A stretch of 64,000 bases of DNA from Labyrinthula sp. Ha (lineage: Eukaryota > Sar > Bigyra > Labyrinthulida > Labyrinthulaceae), in contig JAALGZ010000027.1 of the NCBI GenBank assembly GCA_015227615.1, forward strand, positions 434,001 through 498,000, read 5' to 3'. The notes under the pieces were generated by a model. The model was not told where the DNA came from. It saw only the letters and a program-made list of their open reading frames with translations, and searched no databases. Below, piece by piece: positions 22,894 to 33,941 of this stretch. The stretch's first letter is position 1, and every line of letters starts with the position of its first letter. Made by a program: the position numbers and the translations under genes.

Positions 22894-23303
22894 TTTGCAC
22901 AACTCAATCTTACTGTAACTCTCGATGAGACCTTCTTCTTGGTTTTCTTTTTGTTTAAACGGTAAAATAAGTTTCGATGAAGTTTAAACTCTGCCTATAA
23001 AAGCCATCCATCTGAATTTCACGAAAACAAGAGCAAACAAGAAAATGGTTGATACAAGTTATCTATCACTACTAGCCGCTTCAAACCTCCTCGGTAAATC
23101 AAACTCCATTATATAAGCTCCTAGGACATGAATGTCTGAATGTGAATACCGCTTTTATCCAGTGCAAAGACAAGAGTTCAGATCCACGTAGATTTTAATT
23201 GATATCAAATAACTCTTCATAGAAGATTGCTTAGTACAAGGAGAGAAAGTAACAAAATGCACTCTCGGGTTGTAAAAAAAGAATATTGATTTTATTACTT
23301 AGA
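22894..23303. promoter_or_regulatory. Divergent intergenic region with TATA-like box
   Basis: This region separates the start of the transporter (minus) from the start of the twin-CX9C gene (plus). A TATAAAAG octamer occurs near 22996. It is about 300 bases from the plus-strand ATG, so it may serve an untranslated leader or be chance. No other gene is seen. Confidence 0.3.
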
Positions 23304-23462
23304 ATGGATAAAGCTGAAAAGAACTGCTCGAAATCTTATGAAGCGTATAAGAAGTGCTTGAGGAGCAACAACAAAGAATTTAGTACATCTAATAAAAAAC
23401 TTAACAGTTTAGGATATTGCAGAAAAGCAGAAAAAGAATTTGAAGAGTGTATGAAAGGATAA
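23304..23462 (+). CDS. Twin CX9C mitochondrial intermembrane-space protein (52 aa)
   Basis: Reading from ATG 23304 gives 52 residues with two cysteine pairs, Cys8/Cys18 and Cys39/Cys49. Each pair is separated by exactly nine residues (CSKSYEAYKKC and CRKAEKEFEEC), and the pairs are 20 residues apart. This is the twin-CX9C coiled-coil-helix-coiled-coil-helix fold. Such proteins are imported into the mitochondrial intermembrane space and oxidised by Mia40; many help assemble cytochrome c oxidase or other respiratory complexes. The exact member (Cmc, Cox or other) cannot be told from so short a chain. An upstream ATG was not found in frame. The gene ends three bases before the convergent inhibitor-2 gene. 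The exact spacing makes a chance frame unlikely. Confidence 0.82.
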   Translation: MDKAEKNCSKSYEAYKKCLRSNNKEFSTSNKKLNSLGYCRKAEKEFEECMKG

Positions 23463-23465
23463 ACT

Positions 23466-23822
23466 CTATTCGTCTTCTTCATTCTGGTGTTCTTTCTTCC
23501 AAGCTTTCATCTTTTCAAATTCATTGTAGTGCTCTTTTCGCTTCTTTTCAAACTGTTTATGATTTACCTCTTCCAATATTTCAGGAACTGAGTTCATATT
23601 TTCTAGTTGTTCTTTCACAGCTGTCAAATCTTCTTTTACTTTTTGCTGCTGTTCAGTTATGTCACCTATGTCGTCGTTTGGATATGGTGTATCTGGTTCA
23701 TCTATTTTTTCCCTAGTCCCGCGCAACTTATCATGCTCAGAGATCACTTTTTCATCAAAGCTTATATGCTTGTCTGTGTGTGTGGTGTGGTCATGCTTAA
23801 GAATTGGCTTAGGTTCACTCAT
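23466..23822 (-). CDS. PPP1R2: Protein phosphatase inhibitor-2 (IPP-2/GLC8 family)
   Basis: Open frame of 118 aa from ATG 23822. The N-terminus carries KPILKHDHT, matching the KGILK element of inhibitor-2. HISFDEKVISEHDKLRGTR corresponds to the KLHYNEE-like region, and KIDEPDTPY holds the conserved threonine phosphorylated by GSK3/CDK-type kinases (Thr before Pro-Tyr). The C-terminal third is an acidic and basic helix containing HKQFEKKRKEHYNEFEKMK, like the HYNE helix that lies over the PP1 active site. The family binds and regulates protein phosphatase 1 and is intrinsically disordered when free. It is shorter than the animal protein (about 205 aa) but similar to several protist members. 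It converges with the twin-CX9C gene three bases away. Confidence 0.92.
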   Translation of the reverse strand: MSEPKPILKHDHTTHTDKHISFDEKVISEHDKLRGTREKIDEPDTPYPNDDIGDITEQQQKVKEDLTAVKEQLENMNSVPEILEEVNHKQFEKKRKEHYNEFEKMKAWKKEHQNEEDE

Positions 23823-25690
23823 AGCTTTTTTTTGTTCCTACTCTTGGTATACTTGGTTCGTCGCGTTTGGATGAAAATTTTGGGGAGATTTCAGATTGAT
23901 AACTTGTTCTTTGGGCAATTGAGATTTGAAATTGGAATTGCCGTGTGTTCGAATCTGACGAGCAGTCTCCACATAATATAATGAAAATTGGGTCTAGTTT
24001 TAACTTGGTAAAATGCCATTAAAATTGTAGGAATTATAAGGAACAGATGACGGACACAAGATTCTACTTGCAGTGGTATTAATCCAAGAATTAAAAGAAA
24101 CTTCCAAAATATGAAGTAAAGCCGCTTTCATGACTATTTCTCCGATGACACTCCTTTTCTCTGATAAGGTAATTATTTTGTCATGGTCTCAAGGCATATA
24201 AAAAGTTGGCTCTAATGCTTCCGTTATATGTGCAAAAGCTTGCAACGTAGCATTATTATAAATAGATCAATCTTTTGGAACCTAATAACTCCAACAATTT
24301 AAAACCAACCGATCAAATATCTTCAGCTAGTTTAAAATAAGTACTTTTCATTAAATGAGATCGTTTTTAATATTATATCAGAAATATAAATATGCACTAA
24401 AACCCGCTTAGACCCTCTCATTTCAAATCAGAAGCCTCTTTTTGAGAAGATACCTATTATTGTTTAGAAGGCATTCTAAGAGGCTGCCTTTAGGCTTTTC
24501 TTTTTACAATTTTTATCACTCAACGTAGTAATAGCATCTAACATAATATGATTCCAGATGCTTAGAGTCCGTTATTTATCTCTAAAATCAACTCCCTTAC
24601 ACTTCAAAAAAAACCCTTAATCTGCTAAAGATGCATGAGCCCATTTATTCTGAGTCCTATAAACATCAAATATGCACCTTTAGAAGGTATATACTTTGTT
24701 TTGTCGTCTATCCTAGGGTAAATTCTTTCTGAACATGGCTTTTTTTGGTTGCTTTGTATTTCAAACTTCTTGGTGCCTGAGTTCCGTAGTTATCAACTCG
24801 TTCAAAATCAGGCATTAATTCTTCGTGTTTCATGGTAAGAAATAAGTGTCCAAAGCTACTACATTTCAACAAAAATAAATTGATCTAATCAATATTTTCA
24901 ACATTTTGGCATCAATTTCTTTTGAACATCTGCTCATTCAAATATTTTTTAGAACTACTTTACCAACCGACATCAAAACTAAAATCTCATGGGATACGTG
25001 ATACTTATCCAGGTAACATTGTCAAAGAGATAGTGTAGTGTGTAATTGAGGCTAGAGTGGTCAATAAAGTTCCTCTCTATAGATAAAGTAGGGTAAATTA
25101 AGACATTTTTTTTTCTACTGCGACAAAAAAAGTTTTGCAGATAGCCCGATGTTGACAGCTCTCCCTAGATAAAAAGTACAAATTTGTAGAATCCTCGCTC
25201 TAATTTCGTCCTTGGGAGCCTTGATATAGTTACTTTGCTCAATCTCTAACTCTACCCCTCCAAGAGTTGCACTTCATACTAAGATTATTTATGCTTAAGC
25301 TCTTGTTCATGTGGCCAATTCCATCTCTGCTCTATTATTTTTGTGTAGGAGTAGTAAGAAATTAAAGCTTCTGAAAAACTCTTCCTTTAAATCATATATT
25401 TTGTTGTCACGTACAGTAAAGCTAATCTTCTGTTTTCTTAGTAAACAACCATATATATGTTTCTATTCTTAATAATATCAATCAAGAAATAGTATAGCTC
25501 TAGTACTAGTATGTGCACAGCAAGGAAAAAGAGCTACATACTAATAGCTATGCTAATACGTTCCTCCCGTATGTGAACTCCATAACATTTTACACTTGTT
25601 TTTCAGATATAATTTCATCTTTGATTACTAGCTCCGACCAGTAGGTACTTTCTCGGATACCAAGTTATCACAATTAATTTCTAGAGTAGG
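23823..25690. other. Gene-poor interval left of a Ty3/gypsy fossil
   Basis: No supported gene over about 1.9 kb. It probably includes non-coding remains of the adjacent retroelement, but I could not match a terminal repeat with the other flank. Confidence 0.45.
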
Positions 25691-28600
25691 TACAAGTATG
25701 CTAAGGTTTTGCTAGCTTGCTCTACGATTTGCTTTTTTTTCTCTTTCTTATTAGTTAAAATGATATTTTGGTCCCACTTATTAAGTTTGTTTAGGATTGC
25801 ATCTTTCCATGTAGCTTCATCACAGTCAGTTTCAATACGACTTCTTAAGAATTCTGGGACGTTGGAGTACAGCTTCTATAAATCTTTCCAACTAGTTTAA
25901 CTATCATCGAAAGTTCTTCAACAAACTATGACTTTGTATTTAAAGCCAGTTATTTTTATGCCCAGAATCTCGTGGATCTCAAGACTTTTGATAAATTTTA
26001 ACGAAAAGTGACTTTAAATATCTTGAATCAGGGGGAGTCTTTTTACCATAAAATAAAATTCGACAACAAGGTACTTCTTTTAGGCGTCCTTAAAATCTTC
26101 CACTTTGTAAAGATGTGGAGAAATAACTTCTAGAACTTGATAGGGTCCTAACCAGGAAAGTCTCGTTTTTTCTACAGCATTTCATGCTTCTTCTTCAGAG
26201 ACCATCACGTAATCCCCTGGTGAGAAATTAATAAGGAGTGACCTTTTTTTTATTTAATATTGAGTTTTCAATTTCTTGCTTGACTTAGGCTATCTTAAAA
26301 GCCACAAGTTGTGTCTTCTCTAAAACTTACTAATATTTTCAGCTTCTTTAACAATAGATTCAACTGTGCATGGCTTCATCAAGTGAGTTTTATTTCGTAT
26401 AGCGAAATATTCCGAATCTCATTCATACATACCCAAATCTTCTTTTAAATATAATAATAAATTGCTTTTGGTCTTATTTTGTCGCTTAGGCTTAGGTTTG
26501 TTATTAATAAGGTAATTGAGAATAAGAACAAGAGTAGGCCAACTCTCATCATACAATCCATATTCTAAGCACGATGATTTCAAGTATTGTAGCTATTTAG
26601 GGATCATGTTATCGACAAAAAACTATTCACGCAAGGTGAATAGGCTATTGAAAAGGTATGTTGATAGCCTATACTCCTCTGTAATCTTCTTAATAAATCA
26701 TTGACAAAATGAGAAGCATTATCAGTAATGATCAGGAATTCCTTAGCGAAACCAAAATTACCCTGCCATTCTAATAGAAGATACGTCATGGTATCAACTG
26801 TAACATCAAAAGAAATTTTAATGAGAGGATTTCTACTATACGAATCTATTAAAGTTAGAAGATAACATGTTTTATTTTGAAATAAATATTCGGCATGTAA
26901 AGTTCCTGTAGCCCTTTTCGCTATTTCTGTAATGTTGTAAGGACATCAAATCATTTTTTTACCTGTTTTCAATTTAAAGTAACCTTCTTTCCATTTCCCG
27001 TTCTTGTTCGAAGCAAAATCTGTTTTTTCCTGTTCAAGGTTCATCTCTTTCACAGGATCCCACAACCGATTTCCATAGAACGGACTTAAGTAAGAAGTAT
27101 GTTCCTTTGCCAACTTAGAATAGGTAGATCTTATATCAGAGTCCACTTCACACTCTTCAATAATCCGAGGCATGTATTCTTGTAGGTCCCTTTCTACGGC
27201 TGAAACATCAAAATCTTAACCATGATCTTCAAGAGAAATCAGTGATGCTAATTATATCCCCCTCTTTTTTGAATAGGTGTATTTCTCGGCAAAATGTAAA
27301 AAAGTCTAGCTGATATAACTCATCAATGTGTAACTCAGAAATATAGTCTGAAGATCCTATTTCTTCGGTCAAATTATCTATTTTGGATAAACATCGAGTG
27401 AGCAACCCAAACTCATCCTACCCATCATCATCAATTTCATTAACACACTTCACAACAGTCATAATCTTCTGCCTTTCGGCCCAATATGTCAGAAGATCTG
27501 ATATAAAATTATCCCTAGACGGGATATGAAATATGGTAGTCTTAACTGAATGTAAAAGTAGGGACCATCTGTAAAGTCTATACCAAAAGGTACGTTTTTC
27601 ATTTTCTTTGGTACGTAAAATAGTCAACAGGGCCTTATGATTGGTATATATATTTTTTTTTGCTGTGAGATCTTAATAAAAAGTCCAGTCTCTGAAAATA
27701 ATAGACAATATAAACTAGTTACTTTGATGCAATGTGGCATCTGACTTCTAAATTACTGAAACTCCCGGGTTATAATATTTAGGTTTCGGGTTCTAAAGTT
27801 CGAAAGTCGTTGGAAATATGTTCTTCTACGTCTTGAAACACAGTTAAACTCCAACATTCTTCTGAAGAATCAGTAAATAAGAGCAAAGGCTCTTCTAAAT
27901 CTTAGACAGATAAGTATCGTTTGCTGGCGTCTACAATGACATCATTTAAAGCATCGTAAGCATCTTCTAGTTCCTTAGTCCATACGACTTCCTGTTTAAG
28001 CTTCTCAATCTCCTGTAGCTATTGGCCTTCAGGTTAGCGTAGTGAGCAAAAGGTAATCTCGGTTTCGATAACTTTGGGATGTTAGGTGCTAGCCAGTTGC
28101 TCATGAAAACTAATTGAATCATCTCACGACGATAAACTGGGTTTTCCATGTTCAAATTCTTTTCAAAAAATTCAGGGTCGAAGTTTCAACCCTTTTAAAA
28201 TATCCCTCTACCGCACCATATAGTTGTGTTTTCAAACAACGTGCATTTACGAAGATTAAAAGGAATTGTTCTTTTGATGACTATCAAAAGAATATTTCTT
28301 AATATTTCAATCATAGACTCCATGTAGTCAGAATATAATAAAAAGTCATTCAGCCACGCTGCAATAACAGTCTCTTACTTGAAAAAGTATTTCGGCTCTT
28401 CATCATTGACGATTTGATTCACAATCCTGTCTGCAAAAAGTGCGCGAAGGGGGGGGGGAGGTGTTACACCACCCCATTGGTGCATCATTCATTATGTACA
28501 CAGAACGCTTGGTGAACAATGTAAACGCTTCTTTGTCTTTTTCATGAGTGGGAAGAAAATCAAAACCACTAAAAACATCTAGGGTGATAAAATATTTGAA

Positions 28601-31240
28601 CCTTTTTATCCCAATAGGTGTCCCTCCAAATTAGTTAGGTTTAAGAAAGTTTTGACCGTAATGTGATTCAATCTAAACATGTTGGTCACCATACTAAATC
28701 GATTTACAACATTATCATCTTTCAACTTCCTTTTTTGTACAGCAGTAAAATCATCTCATTCTTTAGAAACAGCCAACTTTTGGGGAACAACGAATACCGG
28801 ATGGACCAGATCGGGTTCGCACTTTTCTCAACTATAGCTGCCTGTTTAAGTACTTCAAATTTCAACTCAGGAATTTTTTCTACCTCAGGAGGTTGATGAT
28901 AACTATCTTTTCTGAGGATTGAATGTCCATCCTGTAGAGTAACTTCAATAGGAGTAAGGTGCGACATCTGTGCATCGCTCTGTTTTAACCCCCAAGCTTC
29001 GCTGTTGTTAAGGATGAGATCCTTTAGAAGTTCAACTTCTTTTGCACCAGCAACTGCTGATGCAACTTTTTCCATTGCCATATTTTTGAGTAAAATAAGT
29101 TCTTTTTCTTCTCTGGTATTTTATTCTCCTATACCAACTTCTTCGAAGTTTTTCTGGTACATTGTCTAACATTCTTGATAGTAAAATAGGAGTAACTTTC
29201 TTTGGATCAAAATCATCATCTAATTTATCAAAATGTAATGCAGAAAAGTCTTCTGCTTTGAATCTGGCCAATTTACTTATTTCGATTGTTGATCTTATTT
29301 TTGCCTGAAAAGCTTTTGAATATTCAATAGAATAATTGTAAGGATGAGTCCAATCCTTCATGAGCAAGGTGATCCCTTCCTCATCATCCATATTTTCTAA
29401 AACATCTCTGTTTGATTGTAAATTAAACTTAGCTTATTTTAATTGAGTGTTCAAGAAGATAGAATATTTTACCTCTGAGTAAATAAAAATCTTTGACTAA
29501 AATCTATCCACTGGTTCTGCATCACTTTGAATGATGAGAGAATTTGTTATTCTAAATCCCGTATCTTCCAGTTTGCTAAAATAAAATGAAATGCTATTGT
29601 AATTCACTTCAACAAATATGAGAGAATAGTTTATAATCTCAGGTTAGTGAACTTTTTGATGTGCTTTGTATTGGGTAAATTTGCTAGAACGAGTGCCTTG
29701 AAGGCTAACTTCTCCCTTGAAGCGGCGTTTTGATAGGAAGTTGCGCCTACAGCTTTTTGTGCACTAGCGATTCTAAGATTTAATGACTCAGAAAGATGTA
29801 GCTCTGTCATGCATACCTCCTATTGTCCTTTCTGAGCTTTATTTGAGTTTTCAAGCTCTAATTTTTTCCCGAAACGATCTAAAGGTTTCTTTCCTATAAT
29901 GATGTTATCCCATTCATGTGATTCTATGCAGAAGAAAATGTTGACACCTAAATCAACCTGCAAGTCCTTTTAAAACAACATCACATGAGCCTTCGCAACT
30001 TTGTCAACTAAATGAACAGATTTGTCCGAAAATTCAATTTCCAAAACATAGCTAAGATCTTCCGTCTCAACGACGTAGTGGCCTAATGTTTCCAAGGTAG
30101 AGATATTTCTTTCAGCACCGGTGTCCGCAATGCCTTTAACAGGACGAAAGGAACCAGCTTTAGGTCTTCTTGAGTAACAGCTCGATATTCCTCAACTTCC
30201 CAGAACTTGCTGCGCTTAACCTTATTTTTGTGCTAGATGATTTCAACATCGTTATTGTTCTAGGTGCCGTTGCCTGTTTTACACATGGCTTCTTATTCTG
30301 AGAAACACTTCTAACTTTGACTAGTGGTCCAGCTTCTTTCTTTTTTCTCCAATCCAATACAAACTGCCTAGATAAAAATGTCCTTTTTAGAGTGTTTAAG
30401 ATGTAATTCTTGTCCTCATAGACAACATTGTCCCTATTAAGATTGAATGAAGGGGGAAGTTTGTCCAGAATGATCTTGAGTATTTGCTTCTGTGTTTTTT
30501 GAAGTCTGATTTATCGTAGTATCTTAGAATTCCGTAAACCTGGTTAAAGAGGAAATAAATTTGTTCATCACGTAAAGAAACCCTCTTGTTTCGAACTTGA
30601 ATCGTGTTTTAATAAAACTAAAATTTTCTTCTTTTTCTCTTTCTCGTACTTCATTAGATGGCTTTGTAGATAAACGAGAACTTTAAGGTCATTCTTGACG
30701 TCTGCTTTTCTAAATTGAAGTAAACTATACACCCCTCTTGATAAAAGTCCTTGAATTCTGAGATCAGGAACACTGGTTTGCACAGAACAATAGTCGTAAA
30801 GAAAACTCTAGATGCTGCTCTCCTTTAATTTCGTCAGTTTCTGAGGCAATTTGAATTGCTCAAAAGGAACGCCATTTTCCATTGGAGCTTGTGCGACAGG
30901 TGGTCTAGGAAATTTAAGAGGAGGGTACCTAATCAACTGGTTAGTGACCTGAAACAATTTTCCAGTAACGTTCCAGCTAGCTCTAGTTCTTCTGGTAGAT
31001 CCACTGCTGTAGTATCCATCATCGCCATCAGGGGTTCCCGGAACGTCAATGACTTGATTCTCCACATCATTTCCAACTTCCTGTGGAGAAACCGGTAGCG
31101 GTTCCGCTACCTCCTGTGGAACATTTCTAGCAAGTGCAGCTTCTTTATTTGCAGTGATCTTCTTCTGCGCCAAGGCCACTGCAAGTCTGCGAGACACCTC
31201 CTCTTCTCGTTCTGTTTCTCCTGCAGAGCTGCCCATGTAT
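25690..31240 (-). mobile_element. Ty3/gypsy LTR retrotransposon fossil, near full length
   Basis: On the minus strand all parts of a Ty3/gypsy element lie in the canonical order. A gag-like segment is at 30808-31236, aspartic protease near 29.9-30.1 kb, reverse transcriptase about 28.3-29.0 kb, RNase H about 27.4-27.9 kb and integrase about 26.5-27.2 kb. An integrase C-terminal segment with a GPY-type motif lies near 26.1 kb, with a tail running to about 25.7 kb. RNase H before integrase separates it from Ty1/copia. It is broken at many places throughout and looks old. I could not recognise paired LTRs or a primer-binding site at its ends. Its gag shares no visible similarity with that of the element at 1-3470, so the two are probably different lineages. 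Confidence 0.82.
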
Positions 31241-32447
31241 TATACTTATTCTTCTGTTGGTTACTTCTTTTTAATAGACTGACATCATAATAGCCTTACA
31301 GGGACGATGCATCATCATCTTTTCTTTCGTTCCTAGTAAACGGAGAGATCTGAATTGATTTCTAGATGAGTTTCATATTTTACAAACCCTTCTCCAAAGC
31401 CCTTCTCGATTCTTCATTGTCCCTAGAAGTAACCTCTGGTGGGGAGTGGGTACTCTTGATCTTGAATTCTTTGTCTGGGAAGATTCAGTTTGGTTTGCCA
31501 ACAAGTTCTAAATAAACATTTTTGGGTGAGTATGGAGGAGTTTCTTACTGTGCCTGTTCATCTGACTTGTAGCTGCTTACTTTAGTACTTTAACAAAGTT
31601 AATCGATTGATGTCCTTCTATGTATAGTGTTTTTGTTTCATAAATTTTAGGTGTTTGGCTCTGTCATAAAACTTAAGTATATAACATAGTCGATCTACAT
31701 TTCAAAAGTGAGTAACCGCTATATTTCACATTTTGCAAATATAAGGTTCATAGCCATGTCTTCACTCGATAAACTATGAGTTGATAAGAATAAAAAGTCA
31801 TATGCCTAGGGCATACTACTCTACAAAATGTATGGATTTTCTAATGTTTCTCGCTCTCTTCTCTATTGAAACAAGAAAAACAACTTGAAATATATAGGTT
31901 TTGTACTTTCTGAACTGCGAAGTATAACTACCCAGAAAAATAAGCACTACATATAATAATTTCAGATAAATAATTTTTGGTAAACTAATTGTTATGAATT
32001 AATTTTTCATAGCTGCAGTATGTTTGAACTAATTTTGGAGGAGAAAGGTTATGAAGCACTAAGTTTTTCCTTAAAGAATTCCGTTTGGTTTATACTGGGG
32101 CAGAACAGATTTATATTATATATTAAAAATAAAAGATATAACCTATTGCTGTAGAAATAAAGGTAGAAATTTGTCTATTCAAACATTAAAAATTTAGTAC
32201 TGGGCTTGGGAATTACAGAAAAGGCCTTGGTGACAATTACGAAATTTGGGTACTCCTTTCCTGTGCTTATATATTCAAATTATTAAGCTTGTATAAGAAC
32301 AGAAGTTAAATATCATAGTTTTTATTCTATATGCACTTTGTATTGTTTTATTTTTGTAAGTTCGTATTAGAATAATTCTAGCTTACTGGAGATTCCAAAG
32401 ATAATATCTATTGCATTTTTTTCAATATTGTATTACCACAAAACACA
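31241..32447. other. Intergenic region upstream of PIG-T
   Basis: AT-rich and without an open frame of note. The left part may be the 5' terminal region of the retroelement; the last few hundred bases should contain the PIG-T promoter, but no clear core element was seen. Confidence 0.45.
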
Positions 32448-33941
32448 ATGGCGAACAAAATGAGGCATCTCTTCCTTTGTTGCTTGATTTTCGTTACCTG
32501 TGGTGCATTTGAAACATACAACGAAGAGATAAATATTTACAGATCTGATAAAGTTGAAAATGATGTTATTGAGCATGCTCTCACTCTTGAAACAAATGAA
32601 GCGATGAATAATGTGTTCAATCTCTTTCCAAGAAACTTTATCTATTTCACAACCGAACACAATATTTCAAACATAAAAATATCCTTTGCAAAAAGTATGA
32701 CATCAAATTCATTTCTAAAATCTGAATCACAAAAATTGTTTTCTGAAAGCTATCCATATGGATTTCAACTATTAGCTTCAAAGTTTGAACAAAGTGAGGA
32801 TAAATCCTGGAAGAGTTTTGTTCAATACATTAGCGGTATCTACTTATATGTTTGTTTATTATTAGGGTTATTTTGTACTTCACCAAAATATTTTCCGGAT
32901 CAAGAAACTCTTGGAGAAGCAATTGCGAGACACAGGTTGCAAAAATCTATATTTATTCAAATACCTGGAGAGACTTCTTGTACAGAGAATTTATTTTCAT
33001 TTCTTAATTTGTTCCCTTCAAAAGGAAAATTTGGATTAAGCTCTTTGGTAAAACCGAAAGATGTTTTTTCTTCCTCTTTTCATTTCTATGAATTAATTTT
33101 TGAGAAGAAAATGAAAACAAAGATTTCTCTCAAAATTGGATATCAAGCGAGTGAAGAAGTTTCTTTCGAAAGCTTCAAAAATGATGAAAGTTTGGATGTT
33201 TTTTTTATTAATGAACAGAAGATCAAGTTTTACGAAAAACAAAAGGTGACAATTTATAATATTAAAAATAAAGAGACAAGTTTTCAAGTATACAAAGAGG
33301 AGGAAATGTGTTTTGACATAGTAAAATCATCGAGCAGAAAATCTTTAGTAAGTGACGAAATTTTCATCAAAATTAAAAATACTTGTCAAGAAAAACAGCT
33401 CTTTAAGTTGATTGAACCAGTTCCAAGTTTTATTCGGTTTCAACCAAGTTCACTATCAATTAAACGAAATTCAGAAGACTTGGTTTTAACCTGGTTTGCG
33501 TACAATTCAGAAAAGGCCAGAGAACTGGATCAAGTTGAGCTGTATCTTCCAAAGCTAGACGAAGATTCTCTAGGTTTTTTTAGTATCAGGACATTCCTTG
33601 GTAGTAATGAAACATTGGAAGTTCATTATTTCTTCAAAAAGAAGTTTAAACATAGAGAGTCATTTCCATTTGATCCAAGTCGAGGAATATCTTTGCCTGG
33701 ATCAGTGTTGATAGGTGATAAAAGTTATTACTCAAATTCTTTAGTTATTAGACTTCCACAACCTGATCATAGTATGCCATTCAATGTCATAACTTTATCC
33801 TCAACGCTGATTGCATTATCTGTTGGTAGTTTTGCAAATATTTTCATTAGAAAGCCTCAGAAAAGGAAAACTAAAAATTTTAGGGAAAAAGTTGCTTCAT
33901 TGGTGAAAAGGTTCGTGAAAATTGGAAGTGAAGAAGCTTGA
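32448..33941 (+). CDS. PIGT: GPI transamidase subunit PIG-T (Gpi16)
   Basis: CDS is join(32448..32835,32866..33941), 487 aa. A hydrophobic signal peptide (residues 1-20) starts the chain. Conserved landmarks follow: DKSWKSFVQYISG, the spliced SGLFCTSPKYF, then IPGETSCTENLFSF, where the Cys corresponds to the one that in human PIG-T is disulfide-bonded to the catalytic subunit PIG-K/GPI8. Near the C-terminus, DHSMPFNVITLSSTLIAL begins the single transmembrane helix, followed by a short basic cytosolic tail. PIG-T is a core ER-membrane subunit of the complex that cleaves a C-terminal signal and attaches proteins to GPI. A 30-nt in-frame stretch at 32836-32865 is read as an intron because its removal restores family similarity. 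AATAAA at 33954 lies 13 nt after the stop. Confidence 0.93.
   Translation: MANKMRHLFLCCLIFVTCGAFETYNEEINIYRSDKVENDVIEHALTLETNEAMNNVFNLFPRNFIYFTTEHNISNIKISFAKSMTSNSFLKSESQKLFSESYPYGFQLLASKFEQSEDKSWKSFVQYISGIYLYVCLLLGLFCTSPKYFPDQETLGEAIARHRLQKSIFIQIPGETSCTENLFSFLNLFPSKGKFGLSSLVKPKDVFSSSFHFYELIFEKKMKTKISLKIGYQASEEVSFESFKNDESLDVFFINEQKIKFYEKQKVTIYNIKNKETSFQVYKEEEMCFDIVKSSSRKSLVSDEIFIKIKNTCQEKQLFKLIEPVPSFIRFQPSSLSIKRNSEDLVLTWFAYNSEKARELDQVELYLPKLDEDSLGFFSIRTFLGSNETLEVHYFFKKKFKHRESFPFDPSRGISLPGSVLIGDKSYYSNSLVIRLPQPDHSMPFNVITLSSTLIALSVGSFANIFIRKPQKRKTKNFREKVASLVKRFVKIGSEEA
32836..32865 (+). other. In-frame intron, 30 nt, in PIG-T
   Basis: GTATCTA to TTATTAG, phase 1. If translated it would add ten hydrophobic residues (GIYLYVCLLL) in the middle of a conserved luminal segment. 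Spliced out, the protein reads ISGLFCTSPKYF, like LSGIFCAS in human PIG-T. Donor and acceptor match the other introns here. Confidence 0.8.

Noticed and set aside
23171-23195. tRNA-like T-arm sequence (GAGTTCAGATCC)
   Set aside because: No matching acceptor, D-arm or anticodon stem could be folded around it.
25690-32000. Paired LTRs flanking the 25.7-31.2 kb Ty3/gypsy fossil
   Set aside because: By eye the two flanks share no convincing repeat; a dot plot would be needed to exclude worn LTRs.
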